Shown here in pieces: positions 1-8,308 of a stretch of DNA of 37,310 bases; the first letter of the stretch is position 1, and each line of letters opens with the position of its first letter. Position numbers and translations under genes: made by a program. Under the pieces are notes generated by a model. That model ran no database searches. It saw only the letters and a program-made list of their open reading frames with translations, and was not told the DNA's origin. The DNA comes from Anaerolinea sp. (GTDB lineage Bacteria; Chloroflexota; Anaerolineae; Aggregatilineales; UBA2796), in the NCBI GenBank assembly GCA_014879835.1, contig JACSRJ010000154.1, forward strand, positions 1-37,310, in the 5' to 3' direction.

Positions 1-91
1 AATCGGATCATCAACATGAGGACGATGTTGCCGGATTCTTTGGGGGTTAACGTTAGAGGACACGACAGGTTTACCCCTCAGAGTCTCGATT

Positions 92-143
92 CCCCCTTCT
101 ACCGCGTGCGGGAGAAGGGCACCGCGAAGCGGTCGCAAGGGGG
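92..143. repeat. Multi-hairpin palindromic element, possible terminator of the WD40 fusion gene
   Basis: Several inverted repeats overlap here. CCCTTCT (94-100) pairs with AGAAGGG (113-119). ACCGC (121-125) pairs with GCGGT (129-133) around a GAA loop. CCCCCTT (92-98) can alternatively pair with AAGGGGG (137-143), enclosing the other hairpins. The element lies just downstream of the stop codon of the minus-strand gene ending at 171. It could end that transcript or be a copy of a REP-like interspersed repeat. There is no T-run, so a classical intrinsic terminator is not certain. Confidence 0.45.
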
Positions 144-170
144 ATGAGGGCAGGCCTGTTCACGCCGCGC

Positions 171-3100
171 TCAATACACTTCGTGCAGCATCACCCGGGT
201 TTGGGCATTCCAGATGCGTGCGCTGCCATCCATGCTGCCCGACGCAATAAACTTACCATCCTGTGACCATGCAAGGCTGATGACTCCTTCGCTGTGATTG
301 TAACCGAGTTCGGAACCTCTGAAGATAGCCACAGCCCCGCTGGTGGTGCCCATGGCGATGGTCTGCGCATCCGGTGAAGGCACGATACTAAGCAGATTAT
401 TCACACTGCCACCCCAATAGGCTACCCCACTACTTTCTACCTCCCAAGTCAGGATTGTGCCGTAACTCCGAACCACAAACAGAGACTTGGAATTCAAACC
501 AAAGGTAAGCCCAGTGATGTTGTACGGGCCTGAACCGACATTGCCAAGCGCAGTGACCTCAACTGCCGGGGTTTTTGCTTGAAGATCACGCAGATACACT
601 TTCCCGGTATTGTCCCCCACCGCCACATACCGGCCATCAAGCGAAAAAGCCATCACATTGACCCCAACCCCATACTGGTACAGGCTCTCGATCAGGTTCC
701 CTGTAGCCACATTCCAGAAGCGTATGGTGAAGTCTTTGCTGCCGGTCACCACAGTTTTGCCATCTGAGGTAAAAGCGAGGCTGGCAATCGGCCCCGAAGT
801 ACCGTAATCAGGTTGCAGAATATGAACCACTTCGCCCGTCTGAACATCCCACACCCGTGCTGCGCCATCTTCCCCACCAGTAGCGATGTGTTTCAAGTCC
901 GGCGACCACGCCACCGTGAAAATTGGCCCGGTGTGCCCCTCAAATGTCTTGAGCAGCGCCCCGGTCTGAACATCCCACAGACGGGCAAGGCTGTCCCCGT
1001 TGCCTACAAGCAATTTTTTGCCGTCTGGCGAAAAAGCCACCGCCTCTACATAACCGAGCCGCGTCGGGACTGTACTCACCGTGGCCGCACTTGACACATC
1101 CCATATTCGCGCTGTGCGATCAATGCTTCCAGTGAGGATGTTTTTGCCGTCTGGTGACCATGCGACACTCAAGACCCCTTCGGTATGACCCTCAAAGGTT
1201 TTGATTAGTTCGCCTGTTTGGGTGTTCCACAGTTTGACTGTGTGATCGCAGCTTGCAGTGACGATCAGGGTTCCGTCAGGGGAAAACTTGACATCAAAGA
1301 CTTCATCGATGTGGCTTTTGAGGGTGTGCACAATCCGACCCGTGTGAACATCCCACAGGATGGCCGTATCGTCGTCGCTGCCTGTCAGTGCTGTATTGCC
1401 ATCGGGCGAGAACTGCGCTGAAGTGATGGTATCCTGATGACCGACAAAATGGGCGATTGGCTTGTTGGACTCGATGTCCTGCAATTGGATTTTGCCGTCA
1501 ACAGTTCCGATTAACACCAATTTTCCATCGGGCGAAAAAGCGACCGCAGTCACAGATCCTCCGGTGCGCAGGGTTTTGATCAAATCTCCAGTACTGGTAT
1601 CCCACAGCCGCACATGCTGTCCGCCGGAGGCAGATACCGCCATTTTACCGTCGAGGGAAAGAGCCACCGCCGTGATCGGCGACGAATGCCCCTTAAACTC
1701 CGTGAGAGGGGTACTGCCTTGACGGTGCCACAGCCTGACCACACCATCGGCCCCACCCGAAAGAAATTCGTCGCCATCGGCTGAGACGGCAACAACCACA
1801 CTGCCCGCCCGATGAGCCTCAAAAGTACGGATGACTTTGCCCGTCTGTGCCTCTAACAAGCGGAAGGTGCCATCCTCGCGGGCAGTGATGAAGTGCCGTC
1901 CATCAGGCAAGTAGGCCACACTGGTGATCTTGGGAAGCATGGGCGGGTATGGGGGCACCACCGATTCGGCCGGGGTATGCACTGCTTCTTTGTATGCCGC
2001 CGCCTCGTCAAAAAGAATCTGAAGGTTCACGTTGAGCTGAGCCAGTTCGGTGGCAACCTCAAAGTTGGGATCACTTTGAACAGCCTGCCAAAATACGCTC
2101 AGTGCATCGCGGCTTCGGATCATCTCAGGCAGCCAACCCTCGTGATTCGGTTGATCAAGATAAGGGATCGTGCCATAGATAAGTTGAGGGTTCATGTGGG
2201 AAAAATAGGGGTACCGATCTTTGATGAATGCTTCCCACTCAGCACGCAAGGAGCGCCGGGCCGGCATACTCGCGTACACCTTCGCCAAACGCGGGCCAAC
2301 TTCGGGCGAATAGAGCCACTTCAGCACTTTCCATGCCGCTTCTTTGTTTTTGCCATCAGCGGTCATGGCAAAAGTATTGGCGTGCATGGTGGCTGTGACC
2401 CTACCCTCTGGGGCGGCCGGGACAGCCGCATTTGTCCACTGAAAGTTGGCGTTTGCGATGCAGCACAAATACCATGTATGGCTTGACCACATGGCTACCT
2501 TACCTGATTCGAAAGGGGTTCCTCCTAAGTCGCCTTGCCACGCCCAATCGGGCATAAAGTGATCTTTGAAAATCCCATCATGGAGGTACTGAAAAGCCTT
2601 TATATAAGCGGCATCTTCAAAGGCGGCGGTTTTCAGATCGGGCAAAATCCCATTGTGTGACGGACTGAAGTGCATCGCCCATTCGCGGAAACTTGACCAC
2701 GTATCGGCATACCCGTACACCTCGATATTGGTGGGATCAAATCCCGGTTGATCCGCATACACACCATTTTTATCGCGGGTCAGTTTGATGGCCACTTCGC
2801 GCAGGGTATTCATGTCCCACGGTTTGCCCATCCAAACGGCGGTGCCATTGGGCCCATAGCTTGTTGGGGGCAGTTCTAGACCCGCTTCTTCAAACAGTTC
2901 CTGATTCACATACAACACGGCAGGAAAAAGATCGAAAGGCAGCGCGTACAGCCCACCCTGATGTTGGTACAGGCTCATCAACTGCGGTTCAAAATCATCT
3001 AGATTGAGTTCTACCCCATCCCGAAGGAGATAGGGGGTGAGGTTTTCCCAGACAGTTTTGGGACTAGAGGCCATAAACTCCCACATGGTAAAGGTGCTCA

Positions 3101-3395
3101 TGGGGCCCACAATATCAGGGGGGGATCCCGCCGCAATCATGGTCGCAATCGCCTCGCGGGCTGTGCAGTGGTTACACATCGCCAGTGACAGTTCAATATC
3201 TGGGTGGGCTGCATTCCATTCATCAACCAACGCTTGTTCAACCTCTAGCTGCTCAGCATTAGTTCCTGTGCCCAAGCCTATGAATATCGATATTTTGATA
3301 GGTTCCTGAGCCTGAACCCTGTTTTGGTTTAGATTTGCCAGTGCTGCACCCAGCAGGATCAGTCCAGAAAGCGCCATCAATGATGTTTTTTTCAT
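171..3395 (-). CDS. Secreted family-1 solute-binding protein fused to a 14-blade WD40 region
   Basis: A 1074-residue exported protein. Residues 1-30 form a signal peptide with a likely signal peptidase I site after VQA; there is no lipobox. Residues about 33-470 resemble a MalE/UgpB-type (family 1) extracellular solute-binding protein, with the typical N-lobe start, a central 'YALPFD...LYVNQELFEEAGL' type segment and 'ESGKVAMW' before the C-lobe. From about residue 490 to the end I count 14 WD40 units of about 42 residues, many with the 'FSPDG' turn and a terminal WD or LWD; this would fit two seven-bladed propellers. Units 11-14 are the most degenerate. The secreted part has cysteine pairs C74/C77 and C311/C312, possible disulfides. 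The ATG at 3395 is preceded by GAGGAG five bases upstream. No permease or ATPase gene adjoins it, so a receptor or surface-binding role is as likely as transport. The ligand is unknown. Confidence 0.85.
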   Translation of the reverse strand: MKKTSLMALSGLILLGAALANLNQNRVQAQEPIKISIFIGLGTGTNAEQLEVEQALVDEWNAAHPDIELSLAMCNHCTAREAIATMIAAGSPPDIVGPMSTFTMWEFMASSPKTVWENLTPYLLRDGVELNLDDFEPQLMSLYQHQGGLYALPFDLFPAVLYVNQELFEEAGLELPPTSYGPNGTAVWMGKPWDMNTLREVAIKLTRDKNGVYADQPGFDPTNIEVYGYADTWSSFREWAMHFSPSHNGILPDLKTAAFEDAAYIKAFQYLHDGIFKDHFMPDWAWQGDLGGTPFESGKVAMWSSHTWYLCCIANANFQWTNAAVPAAPEGRVTATMHANTFAMTADGKNKEAAWKVLKWLYSPEVGPRLAKVYASMPARRSLRAEWEAFIKDRYPYFSHMNPQLIYGTIPYLDQPNHEGWLPEMIRSRDALSVFWQAVQSDPNFEVATELAQLNVNLQILFDEAAAYKEAVHTPAESVVPPYPPMLPKITSVAYLPDGRHFITAREDGTFRLLEAQTGKVIRTFEAHRAGSVVVAVSADGDEFLSGGADGVVRLWHRQGSTPLTEFKGHSSPITAVALSLDGKMAVSASGGQHVRLWDTSTGDLIKTLRTGGSVTAVAFSPDGKLVLIGTVDGKIQLQDIESNKPIAHFVGHQDTITSAQFSPDGNTALTGSDDDTAILWDVHTGRIVHTLKSHIDEVFDVKFSPDGTLIVTASCDHTVKLWNTQTGELIKTFEGHTEGVLSVAWSPDGKNILTGSIDRTARIWDVSSAATVSTVPTRLGYVEAVAFSPDGKKLLVGNGDSLARLWDVQTGALLKTFEGHTGPIFTVAWSPDLKHIATGGEDGAARVWDVQTGEVVHILQPDYGTSGPIASLAFTSDGKTVVTGSKDFTIRFWNVATGNLIESLYQYGVGVNVMAFSLDGRYVAVGDNTGKVYLRDLQAKTPAVEVTALGNVGSGPYNITGLTFGLNSKSLFVVRSYGTILTWEVESSGVAYWGGSVNNLLSIVPSPDAQTIAMGTTSGAVAIFRGSELGYNHSEGVISLAWSQDGKFIASGSMDGSARIWNAQTRVMLHEVY

Positions 3396-3533
3396 TGCTG
3401 CTCCTCACCAAATCTGAACATCTTGAAGCCATTGACCACTGAATCACGGATGAGTCATAGTATCTCATGGCTTGTATTAGCATAAACATGACTTGATGTT
3501 GTCGCTGGTTCTTGGCGCTTCTTTTCTCCGCAT

Positions 3534-3568
3534 GGTCATGACCCCATCCTGAAGGAGGCGGGTATAAT
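3534..3568 (+). promoter_or_regulatory. Candidate gnd promoter with a 10-bp palindrome
   Basis: A perfect TATAAT at 3563-3568 lies about 67 bases upstream of the gnd start. A partial -35 (ATGACC, 3538-3543) sits 19 bases upstream, slightly long. The -35 region lies inside a perfect palindrome, GGTCATGACC (3534-3543), which could be an operator. The rest of the 239-base intergenic region 3396-3634 must also hold the promoter of the divergent WD40 fusion gene; I see only a weak TACTAT on the minus strand near 3460. Confidence 0.45.
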
Positions 3569-3634
3569 TCTTGGGAAGACCTAACCCTACCAGTGATGAT
3601 CTGAATCCGTTATACCCGAAACGAGGATACCTCC

Positions 3635-4549
3635 ATGCGATTAGCCATTATTGGACTCGGACGGATGGGCTTAAACATGAGCCGCCGTTTGCTTCAGGGC
3701 GGACATGAAGTCGCCGTTTACAACCGCAGCCCCGAACCTGTCAAAGAAGCCGTTTTTGCCGGGGGAATCCCGCTGGCAACCCTTGCACAGGTGATGGAAA
3801 CTCTGACCCCGCCTCGTGTGGTGTGGTTGATGCTGCCTGCGGGCGAAATCACCGAGAATCACCTGAACACCTTTGCGGAGATGCTCTCCCCCGGTGATGT
3901 GTTGATTGATGGGGGCAACAGCAACTTCAACGATACCCAACGACGGGCCAAAATGCTTGAGCCAAAGGGTCTCCATTTTGTAGATGTGGGCACCAGTGGC
4001 GGCGTTTGGGGGCTGACCGAAGGTTACAGTTTGATGGTTGGGGGAAGCGCCGAGGCTGTAGCCATTCTTCGCCCAGCATTGGAGACTCTTGCACCAGCGC
4101 CCGATAAGGGGTGGGGGCATGTGGGCCCCAGTGGCGCGGGGCATTACGTCAAGATGGTTCACAATGGCATTGAATACGGCATGATGCAAGCCTATGCCGA
4201 AGGTTTTGAGGTCATGAAGGCCCGTAAGGATATGGGGTTAGATCTGCATCAGATTGGACAGATTTGGCAGCAGGGCAGCGTAGTACGTTCTTGGCTGCTT
4301 GATCTAACGGTGAATGCGCTTCAGGATGATCCTAACCTGCCCAACATCAAAGGCTGGGTCGCAGACAGTGGCGAAGGACGCTGGACAGTGATCGAGGCCA
4401 TGAATCAAGATGTGCCAGCACCCGTCATCACCCTCGCTCTGCAAATGCGTTTCGTGAGCCGTCAGGAGGAGCGTTACGCGGCTAAACTTCTCGCGGCGAT
4501 GCGCAACCAGTTTGGCGGCCACGCGATCAAAAAGCCCGATGAGAAGTAG
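3635..4549 (+). CDS. gnd: 6-phosphogluconate dehydrogenase, decarboxylating (short GndA/YqeC type)
   Basis: Oxidises and decarboxylates 6-phosphogluconate to ribulose 5-phosphate in the cytosol (oxidative pentose phosphate pathway). The 304-residue product starts with a Rossmann dinucleotide motif, IIGLGRMGLNM (residues 4-14). It carries the GGNSNF and VGTSGGVWG substrate-loop motifs in the middle and KMVHNGIEYGMMQAYAEGFE, which contains the catalytic lysine and the family signature. At about 300 residues it belongs to the short form, often NAD-dependent, rather than the 470-residue form; cofactor choice cannot be settled by eye. The ATG is preceded by GAGGA at 3623-3627 with seven-base spacing. 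zwf follows 62 bases downstream on the same strand, so the two steps are probably co-transcribed. Confidence 0.93.
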   Translation: MRLAIIGLGRMGLNMSRRLLQGGHEVAVYNRSPEPVKEAVFAGGIPLATLAQVMETLTPPRVVWLMLPAGEITENHLNTFAEMLSPGDVLIDGGNSNFNDTQRRAKMLEPKGLHFVDVGTSGGVWGLTEGYSLMVGGSAEAVAILRPALETLAPAPDKGWGHVGPSGAGHYVKMVHNGIEYGMMQAYAEGFEVMKARKDMGLDLHQIGQIWQQGSVVRSWLLDLTVNALQDDPNLPNIKGWVADSGEGRWTVIEAMNQDVPAPVITLALQMRFVSRQEERYAAKLLAAMRNQFGGHAIKKPDEK

Positions 4550-4611
4550 CCAAGGGCAGCACCCTAACAAAAGTTGATCCCAGCTCAGAGAGTGGAGAGG
4601 TGGTGCAAGTT

Positions 4612-6054
4612 ATGTCAGCAACCATCGTGATCTTTGGCGCGTCTGGTGATCTCACCCAGCGAAAGCTGATCCCAGCGCTGTTTAACTTATGCCGCAAACG
4701 CCGACTTCCGGCGCACGTGCGGATTGTGGGTGTAGCACGCACCAAACATACCGATCAATCCTTCCTCGGAATTCTGCGCGAAGGCGCGCTGAAGTTTTCA
4801 GGTGGGGGGTGGGATGAAGATGATTGGACGCACTTTGCCCGCCGGGTTCACTACTTTCCGGGGGATGCCAGCAGGTCTGAAGATATGGGCGCGCTCAAAA
4901 ACTACCTCGCCGAGATGGAGAATGGAGACGCCAACCGCCTTTATTACCTCTCCACCGCGCCCAATTTGTATATCCCCATCACGGCGAACCTCGGTGCGCA
5001 CGGGATGGCAGCCGAAGCGGAAGGGTGGCGACGGGTGATCATCGAAAAGCCCATCGGTTATGATCTCAAAACCGCCCTTGAGTTGAATGATTCGGTGCAT
5101 CGCTCCTTCAGCGAACCGCAGGTTTACCGAATCGATCACTATCTGGGTAAGGAGACAGCCCAGAACATCATGTTTTTACGTTTCGCCAACACCATCTTTG
5201 AGCCGGTGTGGAATCGTAACTACGTGGAGTATGTTCAGGTGACCGTTGCAGAGAGTGTGGACGTGGGCACACGGGGCGACTATTACGATCATGCCGGGGT
5301 GCTGCGCGATATGTTCCAGAATCACCTGCTTCAATTGCTGGCGCTGGTGGCCATGGAACCGCCGCCCTCTTTTGATGCGGATAAGGTGCGTAACGAGACG
5401 GTGAAAGTCCTCAATTCAATTCGTCCCGTGCCTCTGCAGGATACGGTGCGGGCGCAGTACCGGGGTTACCGCGAGACCCCGGGCGTCGCGCCGGACTCCC
5501 AAACACCCACCTATGCAGCACTCAAACTCCATGTTGATAACTGGCGCTGGCAGGGCGTTCCCTTCTACTTGCGCAGCGGCAAGGCCCTTTCGCGTAAGGA
5601 CAGCGAGATCGTGATTCGCTTTCGGCGTCCACCTCACTTGATGTTTGAACTGCCGCCGGGGGGGGAATTTGAACCCAATACCCTCTCGATCTGCATCCAG
5701 CCAGATGAGGGTATTCACCTCAAGTTTGAGGCCAAGATTCCGGACTCGCTGCGCGAAACTCGGTCGGTAGATATGGAGTTTCACTACCGCGACTCTTTCA
5801 AAGAGAGCATCATTCCTGAAGCATACGAACGCCTGCTGATGGATGCGCTCAATGGGGATGCCTCGCTTTTTGTGCGCAGTGACGGGGTGGAAGTTTCATG
5901 GCGTTTGATCGATCCCATTCTACGCGGCTGGGAATCGCCCGAAGCGCCACCTTTGGCCCTGTATGAGCGTGGTGAATGGGGACCACTCGAAGCTGATGAA
6001 CTGCTCGCCCGTGACGGCCATAAGTGGCGTCACGGCTGCGGCGAACACGAATAG
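4612..6054 (+). CDS. zwf: Glucose-6-phosphate 1-dehydrogenase
   Basis: Oxidises glucose 6-phosphate to 6-phosphogluconolactone with NADP or NAD, the entry step of the oxidative pentose phosphate pathway. The product is about 480 residues, the usual bacterial length. Visible motifs are the coenzyme loop GASGDLTQRK near the N-terminus, IIEKPIGYDL, the active-site block RIDHYLGKE (about residues 173-181), and DHAGVLRDMFQNH containing the catalytic histidine. In-frame GTG codons at 4600 and 4603 could extend the protein by four residues. I prefer the ATG at 4612 because the purine-rich GGAGAGGTGG (4594-4603) ends eight bases before it. It pairs functionally with the upstream gnd. No gene for 6-phosphogluconolactonase is present in the window. 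Confidence 0.94.
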   Translation: MSATIVIFGASGDLTQRKLIPALFNLCRKRRLPAHVRIVGVARTKHTDQSFLGILREGALKFSGGGWDEDDWTHFARRVHYFPGDASRSEDMGALKNYLAEMENGDANRLYYLSTAPNLYIPITANLGAHGMAAEAEGWRRVIIEKPIGYDLKTALELNDSVHRSFSEPQVYRIDHYLGKETAQNIMFLRFANTIFEPVWNRNYVEYVQVTVAESVDVGTRGDYYDHAGVLRDMFQNHLLQLLALVAMEPPPSFDADKVRNETVKVLNSIRPVPLQDTVRAQYRGYRETPGVAPDSQTPTYAALKLHVDNWRWQGVPFYLRSGKALSRKDSEIVIRFRRPPHLMFELPPGGEFEPNTLSICIQPDEGIHLKFEAKIPDSLRETRSVDMEFHYRDSFKESIIPEAYERLLMDALNGDASLFVRSDGVEVSWRLIDPILRGWESPEAPPLALYERGEWGPLEADELLARDGHKWRHGCGEHE

Positions 6055-6080
6055 GAGTCATCCCCTTCTTGGAGAAATCG

Positions 6081-6106
6081 CCGCTCTGCCGCACATAGCA
6101 GAGCGG
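6081..6106. terminator. Hairpin between convergent zwf and the flavoprotein gene
   Basis: CCGCTCTGC (6081-6089) and GCAGAGCGG (6098-6106) form a perfect 9-bp stem with an eight-base loop. It lies between the stop codons of two convergent genes, so it could act on both strands. No long T-run follows on either side, so efficiency is uncertain. Confidence 0.6.
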
Positions 6107-6125
6107 ATGAGCAGATGCCGCTGGC

Positions 6126-7385
6126 TCAGATGCTGACGGATGTTCCAGCCACAAAACCGCTGGCCCACGCCCACTGAAAGTTGTAGCCACCGATCTGCCC
6201 GTCTACGTCGCAAATCTCCCCGCAAAAATACAAGCCGGGGCAAAGCCGCGATTCCATCCGATCCAGATGAAGGTCGCTCAGAGGAATCCCTCCCGCGGTC
6301 ACTTCAGCATAGGTGAAACCCCGGCTCCCGGTGATGGGCAGGGGAAGCCCCGTGACGACGCGGGTTAACCCCTTACGGGACTCACGAGGCAGTTGATCGC
6401 ACGGGATGACGGGATCAACGCCACTGTGGGTGCATAATGCACCCGCCAACCGCTCCGGGAGCCGATCACTAAGCCAGCGCCCCACAGATATTCGCCCGCC
6501 TCGCTGTAAAGCGGCTTCGAGAGTCTCTGAAGTGAAGTCCGGCAGCCAGTTGATGGTCAAGGTGGGATGTTCACCGGATTCAGTGCACGCGCTTAAGTAG
6601 TGGCGGCTGATATTGAGCACAGAAGGGCCCGACAAGCCAAAATGGGTGCAGAGGGTGGAATCCGTGAAGGCGATCAGTCGTTTGCCTGAGTCCGCCCGAA
6701 GCTCTAGGGTGGTCGGTAGGGTGATCCCACTCAGCCTTCGGATGAAGTGATCGGGCGGGAGGGTCAGAGGTACAAGTGCGGGCAGAAGTCGGGGGCTGAG
6801 CTGATGTCCAAGGGCTTGGGCAAGGGCATACCCCCCGCCATCAGAGCCGCTTTTGGGTAGGCTTTTGCCACCTGTGGCCAAAACGACCTTGTGCGCGCTG
6901 ATCTGCCCCCATGCCCCGCTGACCGCGAACCCATCCCCCTGACGGCTGATGTGCTCCACCCGATAGGGGTGGTACAAACCCACCCCGGCGCCGCGTACCG
7001 CCTCCAGAAGCGCATCCAAAACAGTACGGGCTGAGTCGCTCACTGGAAAGAGTTTGCCCGTGGACTCGCGCTTGAGTTCGACCCCCAACTCACGGAAAAA
7101 GGCGATGGTCTCCGGCACATCAAAGCGCCGCAGGACTTTTTTGATTGCGTGGGGGGAAGCGCCAGCGTAGGCCTCTGGGGTGACCTGATCATGGGTGACG
7201 TTACAGCGCCCCCCACCTGCCACGAGGATTTTTGCGCCCAGTTTAGGAGCGCCATCGAGGATCAGGCACGACTGGTGAGGGGCGCGGCGGCCAGCGGTGA
7301 TACCAGCCATCAAACCTGCTGCCCCTCCCCCAACGATAATCACCTCAACATGGCTGGGCAGGGGCAGCCGTTCAGGGTTGGACAC
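6126..7385 (-). CDS. HI0933/YhiN-family FAD-dependent oxidoreductase (aminoacetone oxidase-like)
   Basis: A 419-residue flavoprotein of the HI0933/YhiN/BaiN family. Residues about 12-30 form the FAD-binding Rossmann motif VIIVGGGAAGLMAGITAG. The segment around 'KILVAGGGRCNVTH' is the family signature. The C-terminus, with GLYFCGEICDVDGQIGGYNFQWAWASG, is the second conserved FAD contact of this family. Members have been linked to aminoacetone oxidation and bile-acid flavin chemistry, but the natural substrate of most is unknown. The start is GTG at 7385 without a clear Shine-Dalgarno sequence; nothing better lies nearby. The ridA stop is 14 bases upstream, suggesting one operon with ridA and the Nudix gene. 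Confidence 0.85.
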   Translation of the reverse strand: MSNPERLPLPSHVEVIIVGGGAAGLMAGITAGRRAPHQSCLILDGAPKLGAKILVAGGGRCNVTHDQVTPEAYAGASPHAIKKVLRRFDVPETIAFFRELGVELKRESTGKLFPVSDSARTVLDALLEAVRGAGVGLYHPYRVEHISRQGDGFAVSGAWGQISAHKVVLATGGKSLPKSGSDGGGYALAQALGHQLSPRLLPALVPLTLPPDHFIRRLSGITLPTTLELRADSGKRLIAFTDSTLCTHFGLSGPSVLNISRHYLSACTESGEHPTLTINWLPDFTSETLEAALQRGGRISVGRWLSDRLPERLAGALCTHSGVDPVIPCDQLPRESRKGLTRVVTGLPLPITGSRGFTYAEVTAGGIPLSDLHLDRMESRLCPGLYFCGEICDVDGQIGGYNFQWAWASGFVAGTSVSI

Positions 7386-7399
7386 AGCGCAGCAAAGGG

Positions 7400-7786
7400 C
7401 TAGGGCATGACCGCGATCACTTCGATCTCGATCAACACCCCACGAGGCAGGTCAAGGTTGCCTACTGTGGTGCGGGCGGGTGGTGCGTCAGGGAAAAACT
7501 CCCCGTAAACGGCATTCATACTCGCAAAGTCCGACATCTGATGCAGGAATACAGTGACCTTGACCACATTGGCGAGGTTGGTGCCTGCATCCTCCAGCAG
7601 CGCCCGCACATTGGTGAGCGCCTGTCGGGTCTGGGCGGCAATATCCCCGGTGACCACCTCACCCGTTTTGGGGTCAATAGGAATCTGCCCGGAGCAGAAC
7701 ATAAAACCATTACTCAGGATTGCCTGAGAATACGGGCCGATGGCTTTAGGAGCATTATCAGTGTGGAACACGCGGCGGGCTGTCAC
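7400..7786 (-). CDS. ridA: RidA family enamine/imine deaminase
   Basis: Hydrolyses reactive enamine/imine intermediates released by PLP enzymes such as threonine dehydratase, protecting other enzymes. The 128-residue length is typical. Residues expected for an active archetypal RidA are present: Y19 in GPYSQAI, R105 in PPARTTVG, and E120 in LIEIEVIA. The start is GTG at 7786; GGAG lies eight bases upstream, inside the last codons of the Nudix gene (stop at 7789-7791), implying translational coupling. The trimeric cytosolic fold is known for the family, not seen here. Confidence 0.93.
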   Translation of the reverse strand: MTARRVFHTDNAPKAIGPYSQAILSNGFMFCSGQIPIDPKTGEVVTGDIAAQTRQALTNVRALLEDAGTNLANVVKVTVFLHQMSDFASMNAVYGEFFPDAPPARTTVGNLDLPRGVLIEIEVIAVMP

Positions 7787-7788
7787 AG

Positions 7789-8295
7789 TTATTTCTCCAA
7801 TTGAGCAAGGGGATCATTAAAACGAAAGAGGGTGACCGGCTCATTGCGCAGGGTCACCTGAATCCGGTGCAAAATCCGAGGGGCAAGGGGCGGCAGGGCA
7901 TCAATGGGAAAGTAGCGCACCTCTAGCGATTCGTCACCGTCAATGCGGGGTTCACCCCCAATGGGACGGCACAAAAAAGTCATGCTGAGGATCGCGGCCT
8001 GATCGCCATTGGGGTAGACCACAAAATGATCTTCACCCGCCAAAATGCAGCTTAGGCGCTCTGGAATCACCTTCACCCCGGTCTCCTCGTAAACTTCACG
8101 GACAACGGCATCCGCCGGTTCTTCACCCGGCTCCAATGCGCCGCCGGGCAACCACCACATACCGTTATCGCTGCGCCGATGCAAGAGCAGATGACCCTCT
8201 GGGTTGATTACCACCCCAGCCACACCGGGCATAAGGATCACATCCGTCCCGATCTTGGCACGCAGCTTTTTGATATACGGGGAGATTGCCACCAT
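7789..8295 (-). CDS. Nudix hydrolase
   Basis: A protein of about 168 residues with a complete Nudix box, [18 protein letters not shown] followed by YEETGV, matching GX5EX7REUXEEXGU. This fold hydrolyses nucleoside diphosphates linked to another moiety; the substrate cannot be told from sequence. The N-terminal segment before the box (about 35 residues, [16 protein letters not shown]) resembles Nudix proteins of the ADP-ribose/NUDIX-DR type seen in Gram-positive genomes. The open frame extends to 8391, but that part overlaps gmk. I chose the ATG at 8295 because TAAGGAGG stands just upstream; the adjacent GTG (8292) would have better spacing. It lies between gmk and ridA in a tightly packed operon. 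Confidence 0.88.
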   Translation of the reverse strand: MVAISPYIKKLRAKIGTDVILMPGVAGVVINPEGHLLLHRRSDNGMWWLPGGALEPGEEPADAVVREVYEETGVKVIPERLSCILAGEDHFVVYPNGDQAAILSMTFLCRPIGGEPRIDGDESLEVRYFPIDALPPLAPRILHRIQVTLRNEPVTLFRFNDPLAQLEK

Positions 8296-8308
8296 CAGCC
8301 TCCTTAGG

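Noticed and set aside
300-1930. Recurrent DNA segments in the WD40 part as a tandem repeat or CRISPR-like array
   Set aside because: The period follows the 42-residue protein unit and the copies differ in sequence; they are coding WD40 blades.
1893-2486. A 197-residue plus-strand frame opposite the binding-protein gene
   Set aside because: It has no family motif, and the opposite frame encodes a clear binding protein; it is a shadow frame.
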